Part shown: positions 1-7,462 of the stretch, one piece after another
How the letters are laid out: each line of letters opens with the position of its first letter
Numbering within the stretch: position 1 is the stretch's first letter
From: Xenorhabdus beddingii
GTDB taxonomy: Bacteria; Pseudomonadota; Gammaproteobacteria; Enterobacterales; Enterobacteriaceae
Length of the DNA: 64,000 nucleotides
Assembly: GCF_002127545.1 (NCBI RefSeq)
Contig: NZ_MUBK01000012.1
Location: 1-64,000 of the forward strand
Direction of reading: 5' to 3'
Program-made: the position numbers and the translations under genes
The notes under the pieces: generated by a model
What the model saw: only the letters and a program-made list of their open reading frames with translations
The model's database searches: none
Told to the model about the DNA's origin: nothing

Positions 1-1
1 T

Positions 2-568
2 ACAAATGAGAATGGGGAGTTGATTATCAAGGTCACCGACCCGGATGGGAAAGGCGTGAAAACTACCTTGAAAGTGACGGCTGAGGGAGCCAGTGGTTCT
101 CTTTCGGCCAAGAATCAGGATGTGACCTTTACCGTGATTACCAGCCCGGATGTGTCTAAAGCCAATTACTGGGGGCACATGCAAGACACTATTGTAGCTG
201 GTGGAATGACTTTTCACCGACCCACATTAAAAGCAGAGCTAGCCGGGGATACTCCTAGTGATAATGGTCTCATCAATAACGAGGAATGGACAACTGTTGC
301 CACTGATAATGTGATTAGCTTTTGCGCTAATCGCGGTCTACAGACGCCATACGCTTCCGAGTATCAGACACTAGCGAACCAAGCTAATACAGGAGGAAAG
401 ACGCAGATGGTATACAAAAAATATGGATGGCTTAAAAATTGGAGTTACTATGCATACGATAAATTTACTTCAGGTAAAAACGAAGGGGAACGAAAGAAAG
501 TAGATCTTGGGGACGGAGAAATTATAAAAGGTATTAAAGATAATCCAGTGGCATGCCGTAACAAATGA
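2..568 (+). CDS. Intimin/invasin-like adhesin, C-terminal fragment (5' end outside window)
   Basis: The reading frame is already open at the left edge, so this is the 3' end of a longer gene; 188 residues are visible. The first 40 or so (ending near TFTVITSPDVSK) look like the last strands of a bacterial Ig-like repeat. The rest resembles the lectin-like tip domain of intimin/invasin proteins, with one cysteine in SFCANRGL and another four residues from the end, a pair that could form the terminal disulfide of that fold. Such proteins display Ig repeats on the outer surface to bind host cells or other bacteria. The N-terminal barrel, needed to prove the family, is not visible. The TTG at 20 is internal and not a credible start. 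Confidence 0.6.
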   Translation, partial: TNENGELIIKVTDPDGKGVKTTLKVTAEGASGSLSAKNQDVTFTVITSPDVSKANYWGHMQDTIVAGGMTFHRPTLKAELAGDTPSDNGLINNEEWTTVATDNVISFCANRGLQTPYASEYQTLANQANTGGKTQMVYKKYGWLKNWSYYAYDKFTSGKNEGERKKVDLGDGEIIKGIKDNPVACRNK

Positions 569-615
569 GAATATAAAAATCATTTAATTTAATAGCCAGA
601 TAGAATCAAAAACCC

Positions 616-659
616 AAACTGCCCCAAGTTATCACCATCACCAACAAGGGGCAGTTTTT
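616..659 (+). terminator. Rho-independent terminator after the adhesin gene
   Basis: A 10-bp inverted repeat (AAACTGCCCC at 616-625 and GGGGCAGTTT at 648-657) closes a 22-nt loop and ends in a T run. Its right arm lies inside the duplicated dsbB-end segment, so part of this terminator is imported sequence. Confidence 0.55.
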
Positions 660-728
660 CATCCTCAGAACCGATTTCTATCCCGAACCTGAACAACCTG
701 ACTGACCCGCACCAATACACCGACCAAT
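636..728. repeat. Partial duplicate of the dsbB 3' end (direct repeat, left copy)
   Basis: About 91 bp match 2349-2439 with only about six to seven substitutions. On the minus strand it still reads VGVLVRVSQVVQVRDRNRF then stop, against [19 protein letters not shown] at the end of DsbB. It is therefore a displaced copy of the dsbB 3' end plus its downstream sequence. Together with the real dsbB end it brackets the vapBC/hypothetical-gene block. Confidence 0.85.
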
Positions 729-827
729 GCCAATCACCTATTTATATAAAACCATCCCGGATGTGTCGATTTGATTTTCCAACGGACACAGGTCATAAGT
801 GCTCTGAAGACGCAGCCAGCGTAACGG

Positions 828-1205
828 TCAATGAATCGGCTGATAACTTGCATTAAGACGTTTAGCCAATATCTCAAGTCGCTTATCCAATGTCCAAAGT
901 CTTGCTCCTGGCGTTATCAGGGTTGAGGCCAACAACGTAATATCAACCAAACCACATCCAAGCCCATACAGTTTTTCGTTTTCAATAAACGCCATCACTT
1001 CGGCAATACTGGCTTTATGACTCTGTGGTAACAGACCTAGATCACCAAGTGTTCGCAGTCTTGGAGCCGGAGGGGTACCACAAGCTATCTCTGTCAATAC
1101 CATTGGGTGAATCAGAACCAGATCCCGGCTTAGCAACTGAATCAACCCGTCATTCCGGTTTTTGAAATGGTCAACCCAGACGGATGTATCAACCAAAATA
1201 GTCAT
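828..1205 (-). CDS. vapC: VapC-type PIN-domain ribonuclease toxin
   Basis: 125 residues, normal for VapC. The four acidic residues expected of a PIN active site are visible: Asp6 in LVDTSVW, Glu39 in LTEIACG, Asp88 in GLVDITLL and Asp107 in LWTLDKRL. PIN toxins are Mg-dependent ribonucleases that cut tRNA or rRNA when their antitoxin is lost. The start codon overlaps the antitoxin stop by one base (TAATG), so the pair is translationally coupled, antitoxin first. The RNA target cannot be read from sequence. Confidence 0.88.
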   Translation of the reverse strand: MTILVDTSVWVDHFKNRNDGLIQLLSRDLVLIHPMVLTEIACGTPPAPRLRTLGDLGLLPQSHKASIAEVMAFIENEKLYGLGCGLVDITLLASTLITPGARLWTLDKRLEILAKRLNASYQPIH

Positions 1206-1408
1206 TATTCGGATGTATCCTCGTGGCGGCGGGGGATCATCTGCATTTCAGGCGATGTACCACCAAGTGAAGCCAGCCTTTTTGCCGCCTGCACCCGAAC
1301 AAACGTTTTCATCGCTTCGCGGAAAATATCAGCCTTATCCATGCTTGGATCGGCCATTTCCAGCGCCTGTGCATACAGCACATCATCAATCGTGACAGTA
1401 GTTCGCAT
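1205..1408 (-). CDS. vapB: VapB-type antitoxin (type II TA, VapB family with short N-terminal DNA-binding arm)
   Basis: 67 residues beginning [20 protein letters not shown], the N-terminal strand-helix pattern of the small VapB antitoxins (DUF2191-like) that bind DNA as ribbon-helix-helix dimers. The C-terminal part would wrap the VapC active site. It lies directly upstream of the PIN toxin with a one-base overlap, and a perfect palindrome sits immediately before its start, the expected autoregulatory arrangement. Confidence 0.82.
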   Translation of the reverse strand: MRTTVTIDDVLYAQALEMADPSMDKADIFREAMKTFVRVQAAKRLASLGGTSPEMQMIPRRHEDTSE

Positions 1409-1420
1409 TTGATTACCTCA

Positions 1421-1464
1421 TTTGCTCCTATATTGATGTAACATTACATCAATATAGGAGCAAA
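1421..1464. promoter_or_regulatory. Perfect palindromic operator of vapBC
   Basis: A 21-bp arm (TTTGCTCCTATATTGATGTA, then A) at 1421-1441 is repeated as its exact reverse complement at 1444-1464, with a 2-bp spacer. It sits 13 bp upstream of the vapB start codon, where VapBC autorepressor complexes bind. A perfect 44-bp palindrome is longer than most TA operators and could hold two antitoxin dimers or more. Confidence 0.75.
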
Positions 1465-1485
1465 CACAAATAGGAGCAAACACAA
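1454..1485. repeat. Tandem 16-bp repeat extending the vapBC operator
   Basis: ATAGGAGCAAACACAA occurs twice head to tail (1454-1469 and 1470-1485). The first copy shares its first 11 bases with the right arm of the palindrome, so half of the operator arm is present a third time just upstream of the promoter. Confidence 0.8.
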
Positions 1486-1779
1486 GGCCGCATCGTTACG
1501 TTAGGACTATAAACGAACGTTTTTGCGTATAGTAGGATGAAAAAAAAGTTGGCAGTTATCGCAGCTATCCGGTCACTCCCCCTTGTCGCCAAACTAATAT
1601 CAAAATTAAGGATGTCTTCAAGACACCGCGAAAAAAAAGCAGGTAAAAAAATATTGGATGTATGGTTTGAAAAATTTAATTATTAAGATTCTGTATATGA
1701 ACCATAACTTATAATCAACTTGAGAATTTTTTAATTAATCTAATTCAGACATCATTCACCATTACCATGGAGTTAATTT

Positions 1780-2250
1780 ATGAAAAAATTTAATGAAATT
1801 CATACTGATTCTTTTGAAGGAGAAGCTAAAGTTATACTGAAATTTGCCTATGCTGTATTAAAGGATGGTACTTTAGCGCCTCAATATGACGCTGAGTGTT
1901 TTAAAAAACTATCAAGTCCTGGATCAAAATATGTTGGTTTAAACGTGAACAACAGGTATAACATAAATATAAAAACTGAAATAATGTTTGCCAGGTCGGA
2001 GTTTATTTCTCCAAGCAATTACAGACCGTTAGTCGTTACTCTAGCGCCGTTAGGGATAAGTAATATATATGAATTTATGGGTAGCGTAGGGTCAGACATT
2101 AATATATTTTTTAGTCTTGATAAGGATTTAAAAAATCCAGCTAGCACATTTTTGATACTAAACAAAGAGAAAGAATATAATTGCGTTATTTCGAGTTCAG
2201 GTAAACATCACGATGGAATAAGGAGATGGTTGTATACCCATCGTCATTGA
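1780..2250 (+). CDS. Hypothetical protein
   Basis: 156 residues; family not recognised. It begins MKKFNEIHTDSFEGEAKVIL, has no obvious signal peptide or membrane segment, is rich in Asn, Lys and Tyr, and looks like a soluble mixed alpha/beta protein. The ATG at 1780 follows a GGAG motif (1769-1772) at usable spacing. The last residues (IRRWLYTHRH) overlap the decayed antitoxin remnant on the other strand, so the native C-terminus may have been replaced when the island junction formed. Base composition is clearly more AT-rich than dsbB next door, which suggests transfer. Confidence 0.5.
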   Translation: MKKFNEIHTDSFEGEAKVILKFAYAVLKDGTLAPQYDAECFKKLSSPGSKYVGLNVNNRYNINIKTEIMFARSEFISPSNYRPLVVTLAPLGISNIYEFMGSVGSDINIFFSLDKDLKNPASTFLILNKEKEYNCVISSSGKHHDGIRRWLYTHRH

Positions 2251-2255
2251 AGATC

Positions 2256-2391
2256 TTACCACCGCCAGACGAGCACATCTGCATCAATTCTGACGATAGA
2301 ACTGCCCTTGTTCGGCTTTTTTCCAGAAGTCATCATCCAGTGGAGTATCATCACCAACAAGGGGCAGTTTTTCATCCTCAGAACCGGTTTC
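2256..2391 (-). pseudogene. Decayed BrnA-like antitoxin remnant
   Basis: On the minus strand one frame reads PLDDDFWKKAEQGQFYRQN then stop. The next frame continues VRIDADVLVW a few bases on. Together these match the pattern of BrnA-family antitoxins (DDxFW...FYRP...TVRIDADVLAWFKS) with a deletion/frameshift in the middle and no start codon. The remnant starts inside the dsbB stop region, and its first codons are also present in the duplicate near 630. No BrnT toxin gene is visible. Confidence 0.45.
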
Positions 2392-2439
2392 TATCCCGAA
2401 CCCGCACAACCTGACTGACCAGCACCAACACACCCACCA
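2349..2439. repeat. Direct repeat, right copy (native dsbB 3' end)
   Basis: The native partner of the left copy at 636-728, covering the last 20 or so codons of dsbB and about 30 bp beyond its stop. The spacing between copies is about 1.7 kb and contains vapBC and the hypothetical gene. Confidence 0.85.
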
Positions 2440-2902
2440 CGAGATAAGCGGCGAAAATGCCGATCAACCATTGCGGCATATCCAGTGTCAGGAATTCCCA
2501 TTGCCTCATTGAACAATCCCCGGTGGCTTCAAATACCGCCGGCAGCCAGTGGTTTAACGGCAACCAGGACGGGAAATTGACAAAAAAATCGCAGGTGTTA
2601 AACGGGGAAGGGTAGAGCTGCATCATGGTGTGATCCCATGCCAGTCGCAGCCCCTGCCATGCGCTGTAAACCCACAGCAGGGCAGCCAGCCAGCGCAAGG
2701 GGGTTTTCGGCGCCATGGCACCCAGCACGGCGGCCGCAAAAACACCCCACAACGCCACACGTTCATAAATGCACATCACACAGGGTTGTAACTGCTTCAC
2801 ATGCTGAAAATAAAGCGCGGTGGCTTCAAGGGCAAGGGCGGTCAGCGCCATCAGTAACCATGCGCCTCGCCCTTGGGAACGCTGTTTTAAAAACTGGAAC
2901 AT
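2378..2902 (-). CDS. dsbB: Disulfide bond formation protein DsbB (quinone reductase)
   Basis: 174 residues, the usual DsbB length, with four transmembrane helices. Both redox pairs are present: Cys41 and Cys44 in CVMC, and Cys104 and Cys130 in the second periplasmic loop. DsbB reoxidises DsbA in the periplasm and passes electrons to ubiquinone or menaquinone in the inner membrane. It is followed on the same strand by nhaB upstream, the same order as in E. coli. Its 3' end is duplicated at 636-728. Confidence 0.97.
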   Translation of the reverse strand: MFQFLKQRSQGRGAWLLMALTALALEATALYFQHVKQLQPCVMCIYERVALWGVFAAAVLGAMAPKTPLRWLAALLWVYSAWQGLRLAWDHTMMQLYPSPFNTCDFFVNFPSWLPLNHWLPAVFEATGDCSMRQWEFLTLDMPQWLIGIFAAYLVVGVLVLVSQVVRVRDRNRF

Positions 2903-3007
2903 TTTTTGTTCTTCCCATTGATTAAAGATAAATAACCGGCCTATTGTGCCGTTTCAGCCGGCATAAAAAAATAACATTAGCCTCAACCGCGCTATTTTTT
3001 CAGTCAA

Positions 3008-4552
3008 TCAGAGCGGTGCGATCAAACCCAGCCTGATGAGATATTCCGTGGCCGGCACCAGCCAGAACTCAACACACAACAGACCCACTAAGGTCATCAC
3101 AATCGTATAGGGCAACGCCATCATCACCATGCGGCCATAAGAGAGGCGGATCAACGGAGACAGGGCAGACGTCAGCAGGAACAGGAAAGCCGCCTGTCCA
3201 TTGGGAGTGGCGACGGAAGGTAAATTTGTGCCGGTATTGATGGCGACGGCAAGGAATTCATATTGTTGCTGAGAAATCAGGCCGTCTTTGAGCGCCATTA
3301 ACGCTTCATTAATATAGACCGTCCCTACGAACACGTTGTCAGAAACCGCAGAGAGCAAGCCATTAAATAAATAGAACAGGGAAAGCTGTGAAGCGGGTGA
3401 AGACTGCAAGACAAACTGAATAAATGGGGTAAACAGTTGTTGGTCAACAATCACGGCAACCACGGAAAAGAACACGGTTAACAAGGCGGTAAACGGCAGG
3501 GCTTCCTCAAACGCTTTCCCCAAGGCGTGCTCTTCCGTCACACCACAAAACGCGGTGGTCAGAATAATCACCGACAGACCAATCAAACCCACTTCGGCCA
3601 GATGAAAAGCCAATGCCGCAATCAGCCAAATACCAATTAATGCCTGAACGACAAGCTGGGCTTTTTCCTGACGGGTGCGTTTTTCACTGGCTTTTTGATT
3701 GTAATCTTCCAGAACCGCACGAACACGCTCAGGCAATTCAGCACCGTAACCAAACAGCTTAAAATGTTCGATCAGCACACAGACCAGCAAACCACAGACA
3801 AAAACAGGCATAGTCACCGGTGACATACGAATAAAGAAAGTGACAAAATCCCAGCCAACGTGCTTGGCGATAATCAGGTTTTGTGGCTCTCCGACCATGG
3901 TCATGACGCCGCCCAGTGCAGTACCGACGCCGGCGTGCATCATCAGGCTGCGCAGAAATGCCCGGAACTGCTCCAACGTCTGTTTTTTATCTTCACTGTC
4001 AATGAACTTGTCATCACTCAGCTCAAAACTGCTTTCTTGGGAAAGAAATTGGTGATAGATGGCGTAAAACCCGACGGAAACACTGATAACCACGGCAATC
4101 ACCGTCAAGGCATCAAGAAAAGCGGATAAGAAAGCGCTCGCCAGACAGAATGCCAGTGCCAGCATTTTCTTTGAGCGGATACTTAACAGCAGCTTAGTGA
4201 AAACAAACAGCAGTAACTGTTTCATAAAGTAAATGCCCGCCACCATGAAAATCAGCAGTAAAATGACTTCCAGGTTGTTACTGATCTCATGGCCTATCTG
4301 TTTGGGTGACGTCATCCCGATAATGACGGCTTCAATGGCGAGCAGCCCACCGGGTTGCAGGGGATAGCATTTTAAGGCCATTGCCAGTGTGAAGATAAAC
4401 TCAACAACGAGCATCCAGCCAGCAACAAAGGGGCTGACAAAGAAATAAACCAGTGGATTGATGATAAGAAAAACCATGATAACCAGTTTGTACCAATCCG
4501 GCGAATTGCCGAGAAAGTTTTTCACCACTGCGCGTCGGATACTGATTTCCAT
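3008..4552 (-). CDS. nhaB: Na+/H+ antiporter NhaB
   Basis: 514 residues from the chosen start (E. coli 513). The N-terminus [20 protein letters not shown], the block [19 protein letters not shown] and the [16 protein letters not shown] helix are near-identical to NhaB. It exports Na+ in exchange for H+ across the inner membrane. An ATG four codons upstream (4564) is also in frame, but the AGAGGA motif is almost adjacent to it and about 10 bases from the ATG at 4552, so 4552 is preferred. It is divergent from fadR, as in E. coli. Confidence 0.97.
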   Translation of the reverse strand: MEISIRRAVVKNFLGNSPDWYKLVIMVFLIINPLVYFFVSPFVAGWMLVVEFIFTLAMALKCYPLQPGGLLAIEAVIIGMTSPKQIGHEISNNLEVILLLIFMVAGIYFMKQLLLFVFTKLLLSIRSKKMLALAFCLASAFLSAFLDALTVIAVVISVSVGFYAIYHQFLSQESSFELSDDKFIDSEDKKQTLEQFRAFLRSLMMHAGVGTALGGVMTMVGEPQNLIIAKHVGWDFVTFFIRMSPVTMPVFVCGLLVCVLIEHFKLFGYGAELPERVRAVLEDYNQKASEKRTRQEKAQLVVQALIGIWLIAALAFHLAEVGLIGLSVIILTTAFCGVTEEHALGKAFEEALPFTALLTVFFSVVAVIVDQQLFTPFIQFVLQSSPASQLSLFYLFNGLLSAVSDNVFVGTVYINEALMALKDGLISQQQYEFLAVAINTGTNLPSVATPNGQAAFLFLLTSALSPLIRLSYGRMVMMALPYTIVMTLVGLLCVEFWLVPATEYLIRLGLIAPL

Positions 4553-4719
4553 TATTATTAACATTCCTCTTTGTGTATACGTGGAACAGATCTAAGAAAT
4601 AGATGGGCATAGTACGCCCAACACGATAACAATTTAAGGGCATTGGCACATAATTAATCCGTGAATTATTGCTTTTTTACGAGCTGTTTCACTGTTTCGC
4701 GGTTTATTTACCGGGTATC

Positions 4720-4846
4720 TATACCCAAAATAATTCGAGTTGCATCGCGGCGGCAAGGGAGCACATCCCCGGGAGCATAGATCACTATGTGACCGGGGTG
4801 GGTGAGCGTAGCCAACAAAGAGGCAACTTGAAGTATGACGGGTATA
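4720..4846. repeat. ERIC-type palindromic repeat (127 bp)
   Basis: Begins TATACCCAAAATAATTCGAG and ends GAAGTATGACGGGTATA. The core CCCGGGAGCATAGATCACTA followed by TGTGACCGGGGTG and GGTGAGCG corresponds to the two ERIC primer-site arms. The length equals the canonical full-size element. It lies in the 368-bp gap between nhaB and fadR. Confidence 0.8.
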
Positions 4847-4861
4847 TATCGAATCAGCACA

Positions 4862-4878
4862 TTCTGGTATGATCAGCC
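4862..4878. promoter_or_regulatory. Putative FadR operator upstream of fadR
   Basis: TTCTGGTATGATCAGCC matches the FadR operator form ATCTGGTACGACCAGAT at 12 of 17 positions, with the central CTGGTA and CAG kept. It lies 43 bp before the fadR start, so it could mediate autoregulation. The call rests on resemblance alone. Confidence 0.4.
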
Positions 4879-4920
4879 GCTATTATTAGCCAAGAAAACT
4901 GCTTTGGAATAATTAAAATT

Positions 4921-5643
4921 ATGGTCATTAAGGCTCAAAGTCCTGCGAGTTTCGCGGAAGAGTATATCATTGAAAGTATTTGGAATAATCGCTTTCCACC
5001 CGGTACCATACTACCCGCAGAACGTGAATTATCTGAATTGATCGGTGTCACCCGCACGACTTTACGTGAAGTGTTACAGCGCCTTGCCCGTGATGGTTGG
5101 TTAACCATTCAGCATGGAAAACCCACAAAGGTTAATAATTTCTGGGAAACCTCCGGTCTTAATATTTTGGAAACACTGGCGCGTCTTGATCATGATCGTG
5201 TGCCTCAGTTGATTGATAACTTATTGGCAGTGCGGACGAATATCGCCGCTATCTTTATCCGTACTGCATTCCGGCAAGATCCTGAGAAGTCGCTGGAAGT
5301 TCTGGCAGAAAAAGAAAATGTGGAAGATACCGCCGAGTCTTTCAGTGCGGTGGATTATGATATTTTCCGTGGTCTGGCGTTTGCTTCCGGAAACCCCATC
5401 TATGGTTTGATCATTAATGGGTTGAAAGGGTTATACACCCGCGTGGGGCGTTATTATTTCTCCAGCCCTGAGGCACGCAAGCTGGCATTGAATTTCTACC
5501 AGCAGTTGAGTTTACTGTGTCAGGAACAATCTTATGACAAGATCATGGATTGTGTGCGTACTTATGGTAAAGAGAGTGGAATGATCTGGCACGGTATGCA
5601 GAGCACCATGATCAATGAATTAACAGAAGCGCGTTTCGGCTGA
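4921..5643 (+). CDS. fadR: Fatty-acid metabolism regulator FadR
   Basis: 240 residues, GntR family. The N-terminal winged helix ([20 protein letters not shown], about residues 34-53) is almost identical to E. coli FadR. The C-terminal all-helical acyl-CoA-binding domain follows ([20 protein letters not shown]). FadR activates unsaturated fatty-acid synthesis genes and represses beta-oxidation, releasing DNA when long-chain acyl-CoA binds. The start [16 protein letters not shown] aligns exactly with E. coli. Confidence 0.97.
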   Translation: MVIKAQSPASFAEEYIIESIWNNRFPPGTILPAERELSELIGVTRTTLREVLQRLARDGWLTIQHGKPTKVNNFWETSGLNILETLARLDHDRVPQLIDNLLAVRTNIAAIFIRTAFRQDPEKSLEVLAEKENVEDTAESFSAVDYDIFRGLAFASGNPIYGLIINGLKGLYTRVGRYYFSSPEARKLALNFYQQLSLLCQEQSYDKIMDCVRTYGKESGMIWHGMQSTMINELTEARFG

Positions 5644-5648
5644 TTATT

Positions 5649-5757
5649 TACCCTTCGTCTTTCAAGTTGCAGCTTTATGGGCTGCACTTACTCACCCTTT
5701 GGCTGGGCAAATTCGTTCCTTTGCCGCCGTGATGCAATCCGAATGATTTTGGGTATA
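5649..5757. repeat. ERIC-like repeat, inverted and diverged
   Basis: Starts TACCCTTCGTCTTTCAAGTT and ends GAATGATTTTGGGTATA, the reverse complement of the end sequence of the element at 4720. It includes the TTACTCACCC core. It lies just after the fadR stop codon. Confidence 0.6.
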
Positions 5758-6366
5758 AGCATATCCATGATTATTCTTTCCCGAAATAATTTTCATTAGG
5801 AATAAAGTAATCCGTTTTGTCTCTATTGTTCTCTTTCTTTTTTGTTACGATTTATCAATTATCGATTATGAATTAAAAAAAGTGTTGTTTAGGTGTGGAT
5901 ATAAATAAGTTTTCATAATAGTGATACACTGAAATTCCGAAGATCCCTTACTCCCCGCGCAGCGGGGAGTAAGGAAGTGTTCTACAATTTTGAAATGTCA
6001 TTTATATCCATTACTCATTCCCCTATATATATAAAATTTCATTTTATCCCATCAAAAAGATACCAGTATCTCAAATGAAAATTATCTACATGTTGTAAAG
6101 AAAATACTTCCTCTCAGTAGAATCCATACTCATTTTCCCAACAGATTGAAAGTACTACGATAAAAATTTTTTGTAAAAACAATCTTATTTATTACACCTG
6201 CCTTAATAATATGAATTACAAAAATATACCTGCACACAAGATTTTTTACTATTGTTGGAAAAACTATTTTTGAGTTAATAATATGAGTGAAATAATCATG
6301 TAATTTTATTTTTTTAAAATTACTTTTTGGGACTACTTTTAACAGCAATAATGAATGAGGTTTCAT
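5758..6366. other. Long AT-rich intergenic region with a strong hairpin
   Basis: About 610 bp without a credible gene. The only striking structure is a perfect 13-bp inverted repeat with a 3-nt loop at 5946-5974 (CCTTACTCCCCGC, GCA, then its complement), which is GC-rich in an AT-rich background and lacks a T tract. The right part must contain the promoter of the methyltransferase gene, but no clear -35/-10 pair stood out. Confidence 0.5.
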
Positions 6367-7398
6367 ATGAACTTAAACAATAATACCGCAGTTATCTCCA
6401 GTGATATGTCAGACGCTGTGTACTTACTTAATCAAACAGTAGGTTATACTTATCAAGCTGCACTTCGTGCAGCCGCTGCTCTCGGTATCGCCGATCATTT
6501 GGTTGATGAACCAAAAACAGCGCATGAACTTGCCCAAGCCGTCGGAGCCCAAGAGCAACAGCTATACCGGATGCTACGGTTGCTTGCCACGAGAGATATT
6601 TTTTGTGAAATCGAAGAAAATAAGTTTGCACTAACACCCGCCGCTGAATTTTTACGGACAGACACACACTATTCCCTGCGGGCAGCCGTACTGATGCTGA
6701 CTGATAAGACAGTTTGGAATCCTCTCGGTGACGTTGTGGAAAGTGTTCGGGGCAATCCGGCCTTCAAACACATCTACGGGCTTTCTTTCTTTGATTACTG
6801 GGCACAATCAGACAGACGGACTGATGACTTCCATGCCGGCATGTCATCAATGTCGGTGGTGGAAAATCTGTTTCTGGTGCGCAGTTATGACTTCCCGGAA
6901 AATGCAACCGTTGTCGATGTGGCAGGAGGATTTGGTGGTCTGTTATTGGAGGTGTTACAGGCGAATACAACCCTGAAAGGTATCCTTTTTGACCAGCCCT
7001 ATGTCTTGGAAAGGCACAAACTCGGAGCGCTAGGAGACGATACACGGTGGGAGCTTGCATCGGGTGACTTTTTCGAGTCGTGCCCTCCGGGCGATATATA
7101 CCTACTCAAGTACATTATGCACGACTGGTCTGATGAGCAATGTGTGCGCATTCTGCGTAACTGTCGGGAAGCGATGGCGCCTAACGGGCGAATTCTGGTG
7201 ATGGACCCAGTGATCCCCAGTGGCAACATGCCGCACACAGGTAAGGAATTGGATCTCCTCTGTATGGGGATTTACGAAGGGGGACGCGAACGAACAGAAG
7301 ATGAGTTACGACAATTGTTGGCTAATGCTGGATTGAAACTAAATCGTGTCATCAATACAGACTTCTACATTTCGATTGTCGAAGCAATTGCTGAATAA
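6367..7398 (+). CDS. SAM-dependent O-methyltransferase (Methyltransf_2 family)
   Basis: 343 residues. The N-terminal half (residues 20-100, winged-helix dimerisation type, LYRMLRLLATRDIF) is followed by a Rossmann methyltransferase domain. The latter has VDVAGGFGG (183-191) for SAM binding, LFDQP (207-211), LLKYIMHDWSDEQC (246-259, the His-Asp-Trp region where the catalytic base lies in this family) and GRILVMDPVIP. Relatives methylate small phenolic or polyketide hydroxyls. GAGG sits 7 bases before the ATG at 6367, so the in-frame ATG at 6355 is rejected. It probably forms an operon with the FAD enzyme 64 bp downstream. The substrate is unknown. Confidence 0.88.
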   Translation: MNLNNNTAVISSDMSDAVYLLNQTVGYTYQAALRAAAALGIADHLVDEPKTAHELAQAVGAQEQQLYRMLRLLATRDIFCEIEENKFALTPAAEFLRTDTHYSLRAAVLMLTDKTVWNPLGDVVESVRGNPAFKHIYGLSFFDYWAQSDRRTDDFHAGMSSMSVVENLFLVRSYDFPENATVVDVAGGFGGLLLEVLQANTTLKGILFDQPYVLERHKLGALGDDTRWELASGDFFESCPPGDIYLLKYIMHDWSDEQCVRILRNCREAMAPNGRILVMDPVIPSGNMPHTGKELDLLCMGIYEGGRERTEDELRQLLANAGLKLNRVINTDFYISIVEAIAE

Positions 7399-7462
7399 AT
7401 GCCTTCGCATTAAATCAGCCAGATAAGGTTTTCTTATTTCACGATATATTGAGGAAATAGTG

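Noticed and set aside
1537-1686. 49-codon ORF starting MKKKLAVIAAIRSLPLVAKL
   Set aside because: The GTAGG motif touches the ATG, the codon usage is dominated by Lys from A-runs, and no family is recognisable; too weak to list as a gene.
6130-6366. 78-codon minus-strand ORF upstream of the methyltransferase
   Set aside because: Composition is that of random AT-rich sequence and it would overlap the promoter and ribosome-binding site of the methyltransferase gene.
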